Shown one piece after another: positions 1-7,603 of a stretch of DNA of 61,058 bases; the stretch's first letter is position 1; each line of letters starts with the position of its first letter. The stretch is from the NCBI GenBank assembly GCA_016929335.1, contig JAFGIY010000163.1:1-61058 (forward strand). Reading direction: 5' to 3'. The DNA is from Acidobacteriota bacterium. GTDB lineage: Bacteria; Acidobacteriota; UBA6911. The position numbers and the translations under genes were made by a program. The notes under the pieces are model-generated. The model saw only the letters and a program-made list of their open reading frames with translations, made no database searches and was not told the DNA's origin.

Positions 1-387
1 CTGATGGATCCGGTGACCGGCGATGTCCTGTCGGAAGACATTCAGGCCTTCACCATCGCCGGCTCGAAAGGCACTACTCGCTCCAGATCGCGCGTTGTCA
101 ATAGCCCACAGATCACGATGACAAGCCACGTCGAAGATTCGCGGATGCATTACGTCATAACCAACAAAGGCAACGCATCGGTCGAAATCGAGCTCAAGGT
201 ATGGCTGGAAAACCCCGACGGCACAGTCACGCAGGATTTCTCCATCGGCGCCGAAGGCTCCCTGCCCCTCCCTCGCGCCGCCTCGGTCACGCAGATATCC
301 CAACCAATCCCGGAAGGAACCAGTGTAAAAGCCAACCTCCTGAACGCCACCACCGGCACCCCTTTAGCCACGAATTCCACGAATTGA
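1..387 (+). CDS. 3' end of an unidentified protein (5' partial)
   Basis: The frame is open from the first base, so the gene probably begins outside the window; the first ATG inside is at position 4. About 128 residues are visible. They look like an extracellular beta-rich segment (alternating hydrophobic and polar residues around VITNKGNASVEIELKVWLE), which resembles a CARDB or Ig-like domain, but I cannot name the family. The last residues, PLATNSTN, are translated from a copy of the dispersed CACGAATT repeat that starts at 367 and carries the stop codon at 385-387. The native C-terminus has therefore probably been replaced or extended by the repeat. Function unknown. Confidence 0.6.
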   Translation: MMDPVTGDVLSEDIQAFTIAGSKGTTRSRSRVVNSPQITMTSHVEDSRMHYVITNKGNASVEIELKVWLENPDGTVTQDFSIGAEGSLPLPRAASVTQISQPIPEGTSVKANLLNATTGTPLATNSTN

Positions 388-404
388 TTTCGTGCAATTC
401 GTGT
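367..404. repeat. CACGAATT palindromic repeat, full form
   Basis: Two 9-10 nt units, GCCACGAATTCCACGAATT, are followed by a 2-nt spacer and the inverted pair TTTCGTGCAATTCGTG. The copy overlaps the last codons and the stop of the upstream gene. As RNA it can fold into a hairpin, so it may also end transcription of that gene. Confidence 0.85.
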
Positions 405-732
405 CCAAATCGTCGATTCGGCCTGCTTAACCCGACTTTCGGAAAACTAAATATCAATAAAATAAAGAATTACGCGCCCAAAAAATATCGCTAATCCGTC
501 CGGAGCGCAGACAGTTTCCATATCAATGCCGACCCTCTTATTCCATGTAAACAAATATTTTAGCCTGTCTTTATCCTATCCTATTCGGAAATGTCCAGGA
601 TTCGGACACTTAAGCGAAATTTGCGATGCCAAAGATACTCACCCCGGATGACATAAGATTTACGGTGCAAATCTTTTTTTAACAGCAATTTAGCAAAGCA
701 TAAATTATGCATTTTATGACGATTCTGAGATT
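388..732. other. Intergenic region upstream of the first sorting-tail protein
   Basis: No convincing reading frame is seen. The stretch is AT-rich and holds an imperfect dyad at 592-608, annotated separately, 124 nt upstream of the -24/-12 promoter. Otherwise nothing recognised. Confidence 0.5.
592..608. promoter_or_regulatory. Candidate PrsR binding dyad (TGTCC-N7-GGACA)
   Basis: A perfect 5-bp inverted repeat with a 7-nt spacer (AGGATTC) lies 124 nt upstream of the -24 element at 733. A near match, TGTCT-N7-GGACG, lies 121 nt upstream of the -24 element at 5527. The similar sequence and nearly equal spacing suggest an upstream activator site for the sigma-54 activator PrsR encoded at 7603-8952. 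This is inference from two sites. Confidence 0.4.
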
Positions 733-747
733 AGGTATAATACTTGC
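733..747 (+). promoter_or_regulatory. Sigma-54 (-24/-12) promoter, degenerate
   Basis: AGGTAT-N5-TTGC fits the spacing of the -24/-12 consensus TGGCAC-N5-TTGC. The GG of -24 and the GC of -12 are 10 nt apart, but the first base and the CAC part are not conserved. It ends 22 nt before the start codon at 770. It is the weakest of four such sites in front of sorting-tail genes. Confidence 0.5.
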
Positions 748-769
748 TTCCTCAAGGCTGGAGGTCGAA

Positions 770-1312
770 ATGTATAGAAGACTATCGGGATGGTTTGTGG
801 CATTGACTGCTATGTGGATATTAGCATTAGGCTGGGCAACGGCAGGCACCATATCAGCCGATCGAGATCTTGGATTATGGACGCCTCCTGGCGGAGCCCA
901 AGACGCTGCCGCACAACTAGCATTCCTGAATTCAACAGTTCTTCCTGCCTATAATGCCGCATACGATCCTGATCTTCCGGCTGCAGTATACGGCACCGAC
1001 AATATAGAGGAGGGTGATGTCTATAGAGGCGTTAGTTTTGGAGATGAGACTATCCTTATTACCTTGGATGTTTCCGGATGGACATACCTCAAACTGAAAT
1101 GGGATGGAATGTGGCAATTCTACTACGTTGCAGGCTTGTCAGATGAACCGATAACATTCTATAGCACCGCTTTCAATAAGAACGATGAGCCTCAAGCCCT
1201 TTCTCATTACACATATTTTGGTCCCACGACTGTTCCAGATGGCGGTTTGACCGTGCTTCTGCTTGGAATTGGAGTAGGTGGATTAGCGCTCTTTTCTCGA
1301 AGGCTCCGTTAG
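770..1312 (+). CDS. Exported protein with VPDGG C-terminal sorting tail
   Basis: A 180-residue secreted protein. I chose the ATG at 770 because GGAGG sits 5 nt upstream (760-764) and it gives a clean signal peptide (residues 1-26, basic MYRR, hydrophobic core, cleavage near ATA-G); an upstream in-frame ATG at 707 lies before the promoter. The middle part is unassigned and rich in aromatic and acidic residues. The C-terminus has the three-part exosortase substrate pattern: motif VPDGG, a hydrophobic helix, then the basic cluster RRLR. The motif is of the VPDSG type rather than the VPEP of the three sister proteins in this window, so it may be handled by a different exosortase. Expected fate: export, cleavage and anchoring in the envelope or polysaccharide layer. 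Confidence 0.8.
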   Translation: MYRRLSGWFVALTAMWILALGWATAGTISADRDLGLWTPPGGAQDAAAQLAFLNSTVLPAYNAAYDPDLPAAVYGTDNIEEGDVYRGVSFGDETILITLDVSGWTYLKLKWDGMWQFYYVAGLSDEPITFYSTAFNKNDEPQALSHYTYFGPTTVPDGGLTVLLLGIGVGGLALFSRRLR

Positions 1313-1330
1313 TAATCTCTCTTTCTTATA

Positions 1331-1370
1331 GCCACGAATTCCACAAATTATAATTCGTGCAATTCGTGGC
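1331..1370. repeat. CACGAATT palindromic repeat, full form
   Basis: GCCACGAATTCCACAAATT and the inverted AATTCGTGCAATTCGTGGC form a 19-nt near-perfect stem with a 2-nt loop. It lies between two convergent genes and overlaps the stop codon of the exosortase gene; T-rich sequence follows. It could serve as a bidirectional terminator. Confidence 0.9.
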
Positions 1371-2227
1371 TATTTTTCTATCTTCCTTAACAACAACAAC
1401 ATAATCCCAAACGGTATAAGCGACAGCACAAAAAATATCGGTCCCCCCTGGTGATGAATCGGCGAATGAATGTAAGCCGGATCGACTCGCACCGTCAGAT
1501 ACGCCAGCACCAGAATCCGAAAAGCATTCCTCACTATCCCCAGCGGAATCACAAACAACGCAAAAACCCACCGCGTCCACCCCTTCCGCAGAAATAGAAA
1601 CCCGGCCACAAGCGAAGTCAAAAATAAAACAAGACTAGACCGGATCCCGCTGCACTCCGGTCCAACCGTAAGCGTAATCCCCGGCAACTGAAAGCTCATG
1701 TCCCATCGACTTATTGGAATACCGGACATTTTGATAAATATATAAGCCACCTCCGCCGACCCACGCTGTAGCCCCGCTTCCATCATATCCACAACCCGAG
1801 ACGGAATCGGCGCCATGAAGATCAGGAACAGCGCAGGAAACGCCAGCACCCGCATCCTCCGCCACCCCAGAAAGAAAATCCCTCCGCTCCATAGCAAACA
1901 GCAATAGGAAATAATCAGATACGTCAGCACTTCTTCAGCAACTGCGAACATTCCCGCAACCAGGAATCCCAAGCCGACAGCCGCAGGAATCACCGAAGGC
2001 CACCGCGCTCCCCCCTCTTCGCCCTGCAGCTCCTTCCTCCGAAGCCATGCAAGATATCCCGAAATAAACGGCACCAGGACCACATAAGAAAACAGCCCCG
2101 AGCTCAGAGCAAATTGCACCCACCGAGCTAAAGGCGCCGCGAAACACAGAGTCAGCAAACCCGCAAAAATCCCCACCCAGCGAAATGGAACATGAGCAGT
2201 TAACCCAACCAAAAATCCCCCTCCCAC
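1370..2227 (-). CDS. Exosortase (EpsH/Xrt family), copy 1
   Basis: Integral membrane cysteine protease/transpeptidase that cleaves PEP-CTERM type tails. The 285 residues have about eight hydrophobic segments. The catalytic triad of the family is visible: Cys192 in PECSGIRSS, Arg237 in RNAFRI and His258/259 in the HHQGG segment near the C-terminus. PECSGIRSS is the canonical motif, whereas the second exosortase in this window has PQCSSIRSS. The start is GTG at 2227; no ATG occurs until after residue 90. Its neighbours are sorting-tail proteins and a fibronectin type III protein. The stop codon overlaps a dispersed repeat. The subfamily cannot be named by eye. Confidence 0.9.
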   Translation of the reverse strand: MGGGFLVGLTAHVPFRWVGIFAGLLTLCFAAPLARWVQFALSSGLFSYVVLVPFISGYLAWLRRKELQGEEGGARWPSVIPAAVGLGFLVAGMFAVAEEVLTYLIISYCCLLWSGGIFFLGWRRMRVLAFPALFLIFMAPIPSRVVDMMEAGLQRGSAEVAYIFIKMSGIPISRWDMSFQLPGITLTVGPECSGIRSSLVLFLTSLVAGFLFLRKGWTRWVFALFVIPLGIVRNAFRILVLAYLTVRVDPAYIHSPIHHQGGPIFFVLSLIPFGIMLLLLRKIEK

Positions 2228-2250
2228 AATTCCACAGGTTTTTAAATTAT

Positions 2251-2271
2251 TAAATCCGTGAAATCCGTGGC
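2251..2271. repeat. Dispersed repeat, half form (ATCCGTG variant)
   Basis: AAATCCGTGAAATCCGTGG is the CACGGATT variant of the same repeat. It is a single arm only, in the divergent region between the exosortase and the fibronectin gene. A T8 tract follows. Confidence 0.8.
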
Positions 2272-2319
2272 ATTTTTTTTCTCTGCTGATGTATTATCAG
2301 CCAACCATAGGATAACCTG

Positions 2320-4149
2320 ATGAAAGCTGGCCCCTGCACCCGCCATATTATGCCAGCTCCATTGCTGGCGTATATCATATCCTTTCTGCTTTTTTCTATT
2401 TTCGCCTCAGCCGGCGAAGTCAAGCTGGCATGGGATCCCAACACTGAGCCCGAGCTTAAAGGCTACCGGCTTTACTATGGGACAGCATCCGGACAATACA
2501 AGACAATATTGGATGTTGGAAACATCACCACCTATACGATTAAAGATCTTCCCGCCGGAACCTATTATTTTGCCGTCAGAGCCTACAGCGCCGACATTGA
2601 AAGCGCTTATTCCAACGAAGTCTCCGCCACAATCTCCGGCGACATCACTCTCACAACCAACGCACCTGAAATTGCCCTATTCACCGATGCGGAAACAAAC
2701 ACCCGCGTGACACAAGCTACGACCAGTCAGGCAGACCGCAGGCCCAATCGAAACAGATCCAGGAATATTTCAGGAAACCGCGCCTTCCCCGGTGAATCTG
2801 TCTCAACCATAAAGAAGGAAAAACGTGATTTGGCATTACCGCGGCTTTCTGCGGCGAAGGATATGCTTGGCGAAAATACGATGACCGGCCTGGCTCTGGT
2901 CAATGTAGATTCCAAGCCCGCCTCAATAACACTGACGTCGATGGATAACAACGGAAAGCTCACGGCAGGCGAAGAAATCACCAATCCTGTAATTCAGCGG
3001 CTCAATCCCGGGAATCAGCTGGCACTGTTTGATTGGGAGCTGTTCGGAAACGGGATATCCCGATACAGCTCAAATGGCTGGATAAAACTGGAGAATAGCG
3101 CTTCGGATCTTAATGGTTTCTTTCTGATCTTCGACAACGATCTGAATCTCATGGACGGCGCGAATCTTGCCGGCGCTCAGCTTACAGATTGTGTTTTTAG
3201 CGAAATCCAGGAGAATGGCGCCAACTGGATAAGCGTCATCAACAACAATCCATACAATACCAACGTCAGCTTCAATTTAGTCAGAGCCGATGGAACCATA
3301 CGGAGATCTCGCACGCGCTTAGTGGCGCCGAATGGATCCTTGTCGCTGGAAATATTCCGCGATTTGTTCGCGGGGACCGAACCGCATGCAACCGATTACG
3401 TTTCGATAAAATCCGGCAAAGGTGTGCAGTCGTTTCAGGTAATGAGACAGAAATCGGGAGATATTGCCATTCTTGCTGGACAGGATCCTGCCTCCGGCGC
3501 GACCAGGCTTTACGCGCCTCAGTATGTGATCGGCGGCGCTGCTGACACAGATCTTTCGGTAATCAACCTGGACGCCAGGGCCGGAAAGGTCACATTTCGC
3601 TTAATCGGCGAGGATGGCGTACAGATGGGCGCTACAAAAACCCTTGCGATTCCGGCCAGGGGAAAATTGCATATTGCCGATCCGGGATTTTTCCTGATCT
3701 CTAATTCGGACGCTATAAAAACAGGTTACGTTGAAATAGCTAGCAATGGCATAAGGCTCGGAGGCAGCATTGTATTCAGAGATCGCAACGGCGAGACCTT
3801 TATTTCTGCTTTGACGCTCATTTCCACTCTTCAGAATTCCGTTTTGTTTGCACATTTACCATCAACGGACTCGTTTTATACCGGCCTGGCAATCCTCAAT
3901 CCTAATCCTGACGACGCTGTAGTTTCTATTGAGCTTTATTCGGCAAACGGCATTCCTATAGACATAAAAAGCGAGTTAATAAGCGCGAAACATAGTGTAA
4001 CGCGCCTGCTGACTGAGTTCTTCCCATCGCTGAATGGTAAAAATCAAGTTTCCGCGTATCTGAAGCTCGTGTCCAATCAGGCAATCGCTGCATTTGCTCT
4101 ATTTGGCACCACCAGCTTATCCGTATTATCCTCAATCCCTCCCCACTAA
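2320..4149 (+). CDS. Secreted fibronectin type III protein
   Basis: A 609-residue exported protein. The start at 2320 has AGGA about 10 nt upstream; the later ATG at 2350 has no ribosome site. A signal peptide covers about residues 1-31 (hydrophobic LLAYIISFLLFSIF, then ASA). A fibronectin type III domain follows at about residues 33-107 (VKLAWDPN, GYRLYYG, YYFAVRAYS). The remainder seems to hold repeated beta-sandwich units of about 110-120 residues, with recurring patterns such as TGLALVN / TGLAILNP and GYVEI. It lacks a PEP-CTERM tail. Such proteins accompany exosortase loci and probably act outside the cell in matrix binding. The stop codon touches a repeat copy. Confidence 0.75.
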   Translation: MKAGPCTRHIMPAPLLAYIISFLLFSIFASAGEVKLAWDPNTEPELKGYRLYYGTASGQYKTILDVGNITTYTIKDLPAGTYYFAVRAYSADIESAYSNEVSATISGDITLTTNAPEIALFTDAETNTRVTQATTSQADRRPNRNRSRNISGNRAFPGESVSTIKKEKRDLALPRLSAAKDMLGENTMTGLALVNVDSKPASITLTSMDNNGKLTAGEEITNPVIQRLNPGNQLALFDWELFGNGISRYSSNGWIKLENSASDLNGFFLIFDNDLNLMDGANLAGAQLTDCVFSEIQENGANWISVINNNPYNTNVSFNLVRADGTIRRSRTRLVAPNGSLSLEIFRDLFAGTEPHATDYVSIKSGKGVQSFQVMRQKSGDIAILAGQDPASGATRLYAPQYVIGGAADTDLSVINLDARAGKVTFRLIGEDGVQMGATKTLAIPARGKLHIADPGFFLISNSDAIKTGYVEIASNGIRLGGSIVFRDRNGETFISALTLISTLQNSVLFAHLPSTDSFYTGLAILNPNPDDAVVSIELYSANGIPIDIKSELISAKHSVTRLLTEFFPSLNGKNQVSAYLKLVSNQAIAAFALFGTTSLSVLSSIPPH

Positions 4150-4167
4150 ATTCGTGGAATTCGTGGC
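4149..4167. repeat. Dispersed repeat, half form
   Basis: AATTCGTGGAATTCGTGGC begins at the last base of the preceding stop codon and is followed by CGC and eight T. It is a single arm with no partner arm, so it should not form a strong hairpin by itself. Confidence 0.85.
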
Positions 4168-4373
4168 CGCTTTTTTTTGATCGTCCGGATCCCGGACAAC
4201 TGGGAAAATGGCATAAACAGTTGATTCTATAAGGCTTAATTGATTCCAAGACCGATAAACCTCATCGCTGTCGGGAATGGATACATTATTAAGTCTCACA
4301 ATGTCTGACTTCCTGTAACTTAGTATTTCCCTAAACCATTTATTTTCTATCAAATATCAACATGCATTACCCT

Positions 4374-4388
4374 TGGCACATATGTTGC
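4374..4388 (+). promoter_or_regulatory. Sigma-54 (-24/-12) promoter
   Basis: TGGCAC-ATATG-TTGC matches the -24/-12 consensus exactly in sequence and spacing. It lies 50 nt before the ATG of the sorting-tail gene at 4439. Confidence 0.85.
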
Positions 4389-4438
4389 TTAATCATTTAA
4401 TGAATTTATGCGAATAATTCGTGCAAACGGAGATCAAA

Positions 4439-4966
4439 ATGAAAAAGGCAGCACTTATAGCAATTTTAACCCTGATCCTTTGCAGTGGAACGTCAATGGC
4501 CGGAATTATCGATATTGGCGAGCCGCAACCGGCAAACAGCTGGTACCAAAGCTGGTCGGAAAACGGCATTTTGCGCGGCACATTTCTGCCTTACAACAAA
4601 GTTGTTGTAACGGTGATTGAAGGAGAAGGACTGGAATTCCTTACTACCGTCACCGAAGGCTGGGAGGTTAGCGAAGACAACATCAACATAATGACCTATA
4701 CGGCCGGCGATTCCCAAATCGGTCAATTCGATTTCATCACCACATTCTTTGGCCACTGGTCCGATCAGGCCGCCTTTATCTACCAGGTATTTCTAGATGA
4801 GGAAGAGCTAAGCTATCAAGTCGCCCACTGGCATCCCGACACCGAAACCTGGAGCTTCGACTATCCGCAGAACTGCGTACGCCCCGTACCAGAACCGTCG
4901 TTGGTTCTGCTTCTTGGCGTTGGACTTGGGATAATTAGCTTTGTCGCCTTTCGATGCCAAAAGTAG
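4439..4966 (+). CDS. Exported PEP-CTERM protein
   Basis: A 175-residue secreted protein. The ATG at 4439 (MKKAALIA) follows GGAGA at 4429-4433; an in-frame GTG at 4421 precedes the ribosome site and is rejected. The signal peptide ends near SMA-G (residue 21). The middle is acidic and aromatic, with no recognised domain. The tail is canonical: VPEP, hydrophobic helix SLVLLLGVGLGIISFVAF, then RCQK. Driven by the perfect sigma-54 promoter at 4374. Expected substrate of one of the two exosortases. Confidence 0.85.
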   Translation: MKKAALIAILTLILCSGTSMAGIIDIGEPQPANSWYQSWSENGILRGTFLPYNKVVVTVIEGEGLEFLTTVTEGWEVSEDNINIMTYTAGDSQIGQFDFITTFFGHWSDQAAFIYQVFLDEEELSYQVAHWHPDTETWSFDYPQNCVRPVPEPSLVLLLGVGLGIISFVAFRCQK

Positions 4967-5031
4967 CTGTCAATTTTGCAAGTTAAGACTTGAGATTGCT
5001 GCATATAACTATTGATTATTTTGCTGCTTTT

Positions 5032-5274
5032 CTAACACTCAAGAATTGATCCTAACTTACGCAAACCGCCATTAAGCAAATCAGATCTATCTATATACAA
5101 ACGCAGAGGAATATCTAGCGACGTGGAGAATTCCTGCTTTTTCCATGCCTCTTCTACGGCTTCGAAGGGCGTTGTGGCAGCTTCTTGCCATTTGAAATTC
5201 TCTTTTAAATGCTTTTTATCCGCTTCATGATTCCAGGCTAATCTCATAATGATTGCCAATAAAATGTAAGACAT
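5032..5274 (-). CDS. Doubtful small hypothetical protein
   Basis: An 80-residue frame starting MSYILLAIIMRLAWNHEAD. The composition looks protein-like (amphipathic, Trp, Lys and Glu rich), but no family is recognised and there is no clear ribosome site. It lies antisense between two PEP-CTERM genes and could be a decayed fragment of a larger gene. Confidence 0.25.
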   Translation of the reverse strand: MSYILLAIIMRLAWNHEADKKHLKENFKWQEAATTPFEAVEEAWKKQEFSTSLDIPLRLYIDRSDLLNGGLRKLGSILEC

Positions 5275-5388
5275 GCCATTGATTTAGGATTGTATTAAAA
5301 TCAGACAACGCGTTCCGAGGCTAATTAGCGCCGTAACTCAAATAAGACAAATCATTAACAGAGATGAATATCAAGCCAAAGGGCCTGT

Positions 5389-5405
5389 TGTCTCAATATC
5401 GGACG
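5389..5405. promoter_or_regulatory. Candidate PrsR binding dyad (TGTCT-N7-GGACG)
   Basis: An imperfect inverted repeat, the same shape as the dyad at 592-608 and at the same distance (121 nt) from the downstream -24 element. A proposed activator site for PrsR; inference only. Confidence 0.4.
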
Positions 5406-5526
5406 AAATTTGTTGATGAAGAATCCAGAAATCCATCCGCATAGCAGTATCTCTCTTTAAGCTTAAATATTTAATTAATATGGAGATCTTGAATTGATAG
5501 CATTTCGAAATCCGCGAAGACTCATT

Positions 5527-5541
5527 TGGCCCTGATTTTGC
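5527..5541 (+). promoter_or_regulatory. Sigma-54 (-24/-12) promoter
   Basis: TGGCCC-TGATT-TTGC matches the -24/-12 consensus with exact spacing. It lies 49 nt before the start codon at 5591. Confidence 0.8.
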
Positions 5542-5590
5542 TTGTTATTACTGCTGAAAGGCTCTTAATAATTTACAGAGGAGAAATAGC

Positions 5591-6265
5591 ATGAAGAAGC
5601 TTTCGTTAACGCTTGCAGCGTTTTTCCTGTGTTCCATCCTTTTGGTACCACAGGCGTCCGCAGGAACAGTAACCTTTACAGACCCAGCTAATGATGCGAT
5701 AGGCGTGGACTTTGAGACCTACTCGCTTACCTTAACAAATCTGCCAGGAGATTCAGGGCACCTCTTGGGGATAGAAATTGTTACGGATTATCCAGAGGGT
5801 GGGGTTACGGTGGGTGGATGGCAGACTTTCGCTGCCGATTTATTCCTCAGTGACCAGACCGGGAATTATGCGGTTCCGTTGATTAACCACGATGGATTCA
5901 TCGCAGGTACTTGGTACGCGGTTGACAATTATGCGGTGTCTGATGATTTCGATCCCCAGCCTGGTTCTTACATTTACAATCATGATGTTCCTGTGTGGAT
6001 CACGCAAGGCACTGCTTTCGGATATCAAGCTAGTGTTACTTGGATTTCCACCGGCGCTACTTCTGGAAAATGGATCATCAGTCTGCCAGAAGGCAATGTT
6101 TACGAGGGCATGGGAGATACTCCTATGCATGTATTGTGGGCCACTGCTACATGCGCCAATGATGTAATTGAGGGCGACTTCCCTGTCCCTGAACCGGGCA
6201 TTGTCATTCTGCTCGGCATAAGTATGCTGGGAGTCATTGGTTATGGATGGAAGCGTGGCTATTAG
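5591..6265 (+). CDS. Exported PEP-CTERM protein
   Basis: A 224-residue secreted protein. The start ATG has a strong ribosome site (GAGGAGA). The signal peptide ends at QASA-G (about residue 25). The body is rich in Gly, Asp and aromatic residues, with a segment VLWATATCANDVIEG before the tail. The tail is VPEP, hydrophobic helix GIVILLGISMLGVIGYG, then KRGY. A sigma-54 promoter precedes it and a long inverted repeat follows the stop. No enzymatic motif is seen; a structural matrix protein is likely. Confidence 0.85.
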   Translation: MKKLSLTLAAFFLCSILLVPQASAGTVTFTDPANDAIGVDFETYSLTLTNLPGDSGHLLGIEIVTDYPEGGVTVGGWQTFAADLFLSDQTGNYAVPLINHDGFIAGTWYAVDNYAVSDDFDPQPGSYIYNHDVPVWITQGTAFGYQASVTWISTGATSGKWIISLPEGNVYEGMGDTPMHVLWATATCANDVIEGDFPVPEPGIVILLGISMLGVIGYGWKRGY

Positions 6266-6307
6266 GGTATAGCTCTCAAGATCGACTTTAGAGTTTTAAG
6301 AGTTGTT

Positions 6308-6345
6308 TATGGCACAGGGTGGCCTGGAGGGCATTCTGTGCCATA
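6308..6345 (+). terminator. Hairpin after PEP-CTERM gene
   Basis: TATGGCACAG (6308-6317) and CTGTGCCATA (6336-6345) form a perfect 10-bp stem around an 18-nt loop, 43 nt after the stop codon at 6265. The following sequence is only weakly T-rich, so it may be a terminator or an mRNA 3' stabiliser. Confidence 0.5.
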
Positions 6346-6632
6346 TTCATTGGTTGATTTGGCGAGAATTGCGCTATTTACCTGCCACCTTCTATCTTAG
6401 CAACTGCACCTCTCGAATACTTCAAGGCAGATCGCCGGAAATCCGGATGAACATGCAATCGCAATAAAAATGCGATTAACCCCTTGCTTTTAATATATTT
6501 ATTGTCGGATTCGCCTGAAAATCGTTTTAAATGATTATTTACTGTCCAAAAATACTACATTTCTGTCTGACTGGAAAACATATTGGATATTGGAATCACT
6601 TTATTTTTCAATAAGTTAGACGAGATGAATAT
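6346..6632. other. Intergenic region upstream of the thioester-like PEP-CTERM gene
   Basis: AT-rich, no credible gene. TGTCGGATTCG at 6503-6513 resembles the left half and spacer of the candidate PrsR dyads, but its right half is not conserved. Confidence 0.4.
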
Positions 6633-6647
6633 TGGCATCAAAGTTGC
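6633..6647 (+). promoter_or_regulatory. Sigma-54 (-24/-12) promoter
   Basis: TGGCAT-CAAAG-TTGC matches the -24/-12 consensus with exact spacing. It lies 36 nt before the start codon at 6684. Confidence 0.8.
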
Positions 6648-6683
6648 TTTATATTACATTGAATTACTGAAGGGAGAAGGCAA

Positions 6684-7364
6684 ATGAAAATGAATGGTCT
6701 AATTAAAGTTATGGTAATTGGGGTACTCTTTGTGTTTCCGATATGTGCAAATGCGGACATTATTGGAGATGTAAGCCTAAAAGTATCTGCAAGCTCTCCA
6801 ACTGGTATTGTGTATTTCCCAAGTACATCTGGCAATTATTATTTGGATTACGATGTGTCGCTGAATGGGGGATCTCTTACTGAAGCATTTTGCGTAGAAG
6901 ATGCAAATGCTTCTAGCACCACCCAGCAATATACATTGATCAGCATTGACAATGGGCTTTCCGATTTTGGCCTTCCTGCCGATAGCTATCTTCTTGCGGC
7001 ATTGGTCGCAAACAATTTTCTTGCTGATCAGACTGAAGCTGCGAAAGCAGCAGCGCAAATAGCCGTTTGGGAGATTATTTTCGATTACGACGGCACTGCC
7101 GAAAGTCTCAACTTAGCCACGGGCGATTTTCATAGTACGGCCTACCAGAGTGCGGCACAGCAAATTTTGGACTCCTTGCCATCAACTGCTCCTACCACGG
7201 TTAATGGTTGGGCTCTCGCTGTTAATCCGACGATAACAACTGGAGACATTATAACAGAGCCCTATCAGAACTATCTTGTGCAGGTTCCGGAGCCTGGGCT
7301 TATCATTCTTCTTGGAATAGCGGTAAGCGCAATCGGAGTTCTTTACCGGACAAGTAAGCCTTAA
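6684..7364 (+). CDS. PEP-CTERM protein with thioester-like domain
   Basis: A 226-residue secreted protein with a purine-rich ribosome site (GGGAGAAGG). The signal peptide ends near ANA-D (residue 24). The body resembles a TQXA/thioester domain: Cys70 in AFCVED and Gln125 in AAQIAVWEI fit the pattern in which a Cys and the Gln of an aromatic or hydrophobic QxxVW motif form an internal thioester that can bind surfaces covalently. The tail is VPEP, hydrophobic helix GLIILLGIAVSAIGVLY, then RTSKP. A sigma-54 promoter precedes it and a strong terminator follows. The sorting-tail call is firm; the thioester call is motif-based. Confidence 0.85.
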   Translation: MKMNGLIKVMVIGVLFVFPICANADIIGDVSLKVSASSPTGIVYFPSTSGNYYLDYDVSLNGGSLTEAFCVEDANASSTTQQYTLISIDNGLSDFGLPADSYLLAALVANNFLADQTEAAKAAAQIAVWEIIFDYDGTAESLNLATGDFHSTAYQSAAQQILDSLPSTAPTTVNGWALAVNPTITTGDIITEPYQNYLVQVPEPGLIILLGIAVSAIGVLYRTSKP

Positions 7365-7389
7365 GATTTGCAATAAATTCTGAAAAAAA

Positions 7390-7422
7390 GCCCACTAAAA
7401 TTAGAGTTAGTGGGCTTTTTTT
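7390..7422 (+). terminator. Rho-independent terminator
   Basis: GCCCACTAA (7390-7398) and TTAGTGGGC (7407-7415) form a 9-bp stem with an 8-nt loop, followed by seven T (7416-7422). A run of A precedes the stem, so it could also work on the minus strand. It ends the PEP-CTERM transcript. Confidence 0.9.
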
Positions 7423-7540
7423 GCATTCCCGTGACCGCAGAGCTATTCTTGTTTGCCTGACGTCAATCAAAATTTGCTTCGCCGAAGTAATAGATTGTCG
7501 CTGATTAATCACTGCATATTTTAATCACTGCTCCAAACAA

Positions 7541-7603
7541 AAAACGCCACGGATTTCACGGAATTATAAAATGGCATTTATCTGTGGAATCCGTGGCGTT
7601 TTT
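7541..7603. repeat. Dispersed repeat acting as hairpin terminator
   Basis: AAAACGCCACGGATT (7541-7555) pairs perfectly with AATCCGTGGCGTTTT (7589-7603), with the second repeat units nearly pairing inside. Runs of A and T flank the stem, so it has terminator form in both directions, between the convergent PEP-CTERM and prsR transcripts. It is the CACGGATT variant of the window's repeat family. Confidence 0.85.

Larger units (their letters stand above)
4967..5526. other. Long intergenic stretch between two PEP-CTERM genes
   Basis: The only long frame is the doubtful minus-strand ORF 5032-5274. The second half is AT-rich and holds the candidate activator dyad at 5389-5405. No terminator hairpin with a T tract was seen after the gene ending at 4966. 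Confidence 0.45.

Noticed and set aside
707..769. Upstream start of the VPDGG protein at 707
   Set aside because: It lies before the promoter and ribosome site; the ATG at 770 has GGAGG and gives a clean signal peptide.
2262..2281. Sigma-54 promoter before the fibronectin gene (TGGCAT followed by a T run)
   Set aside because: The -12 GC is absent at the required distance.
4402..4428. Repeat-like AATTCGTGCAA before the gene at 4439
   Set aside because: A single unit without a second copy or the terminal GGC; not counted as a family member.
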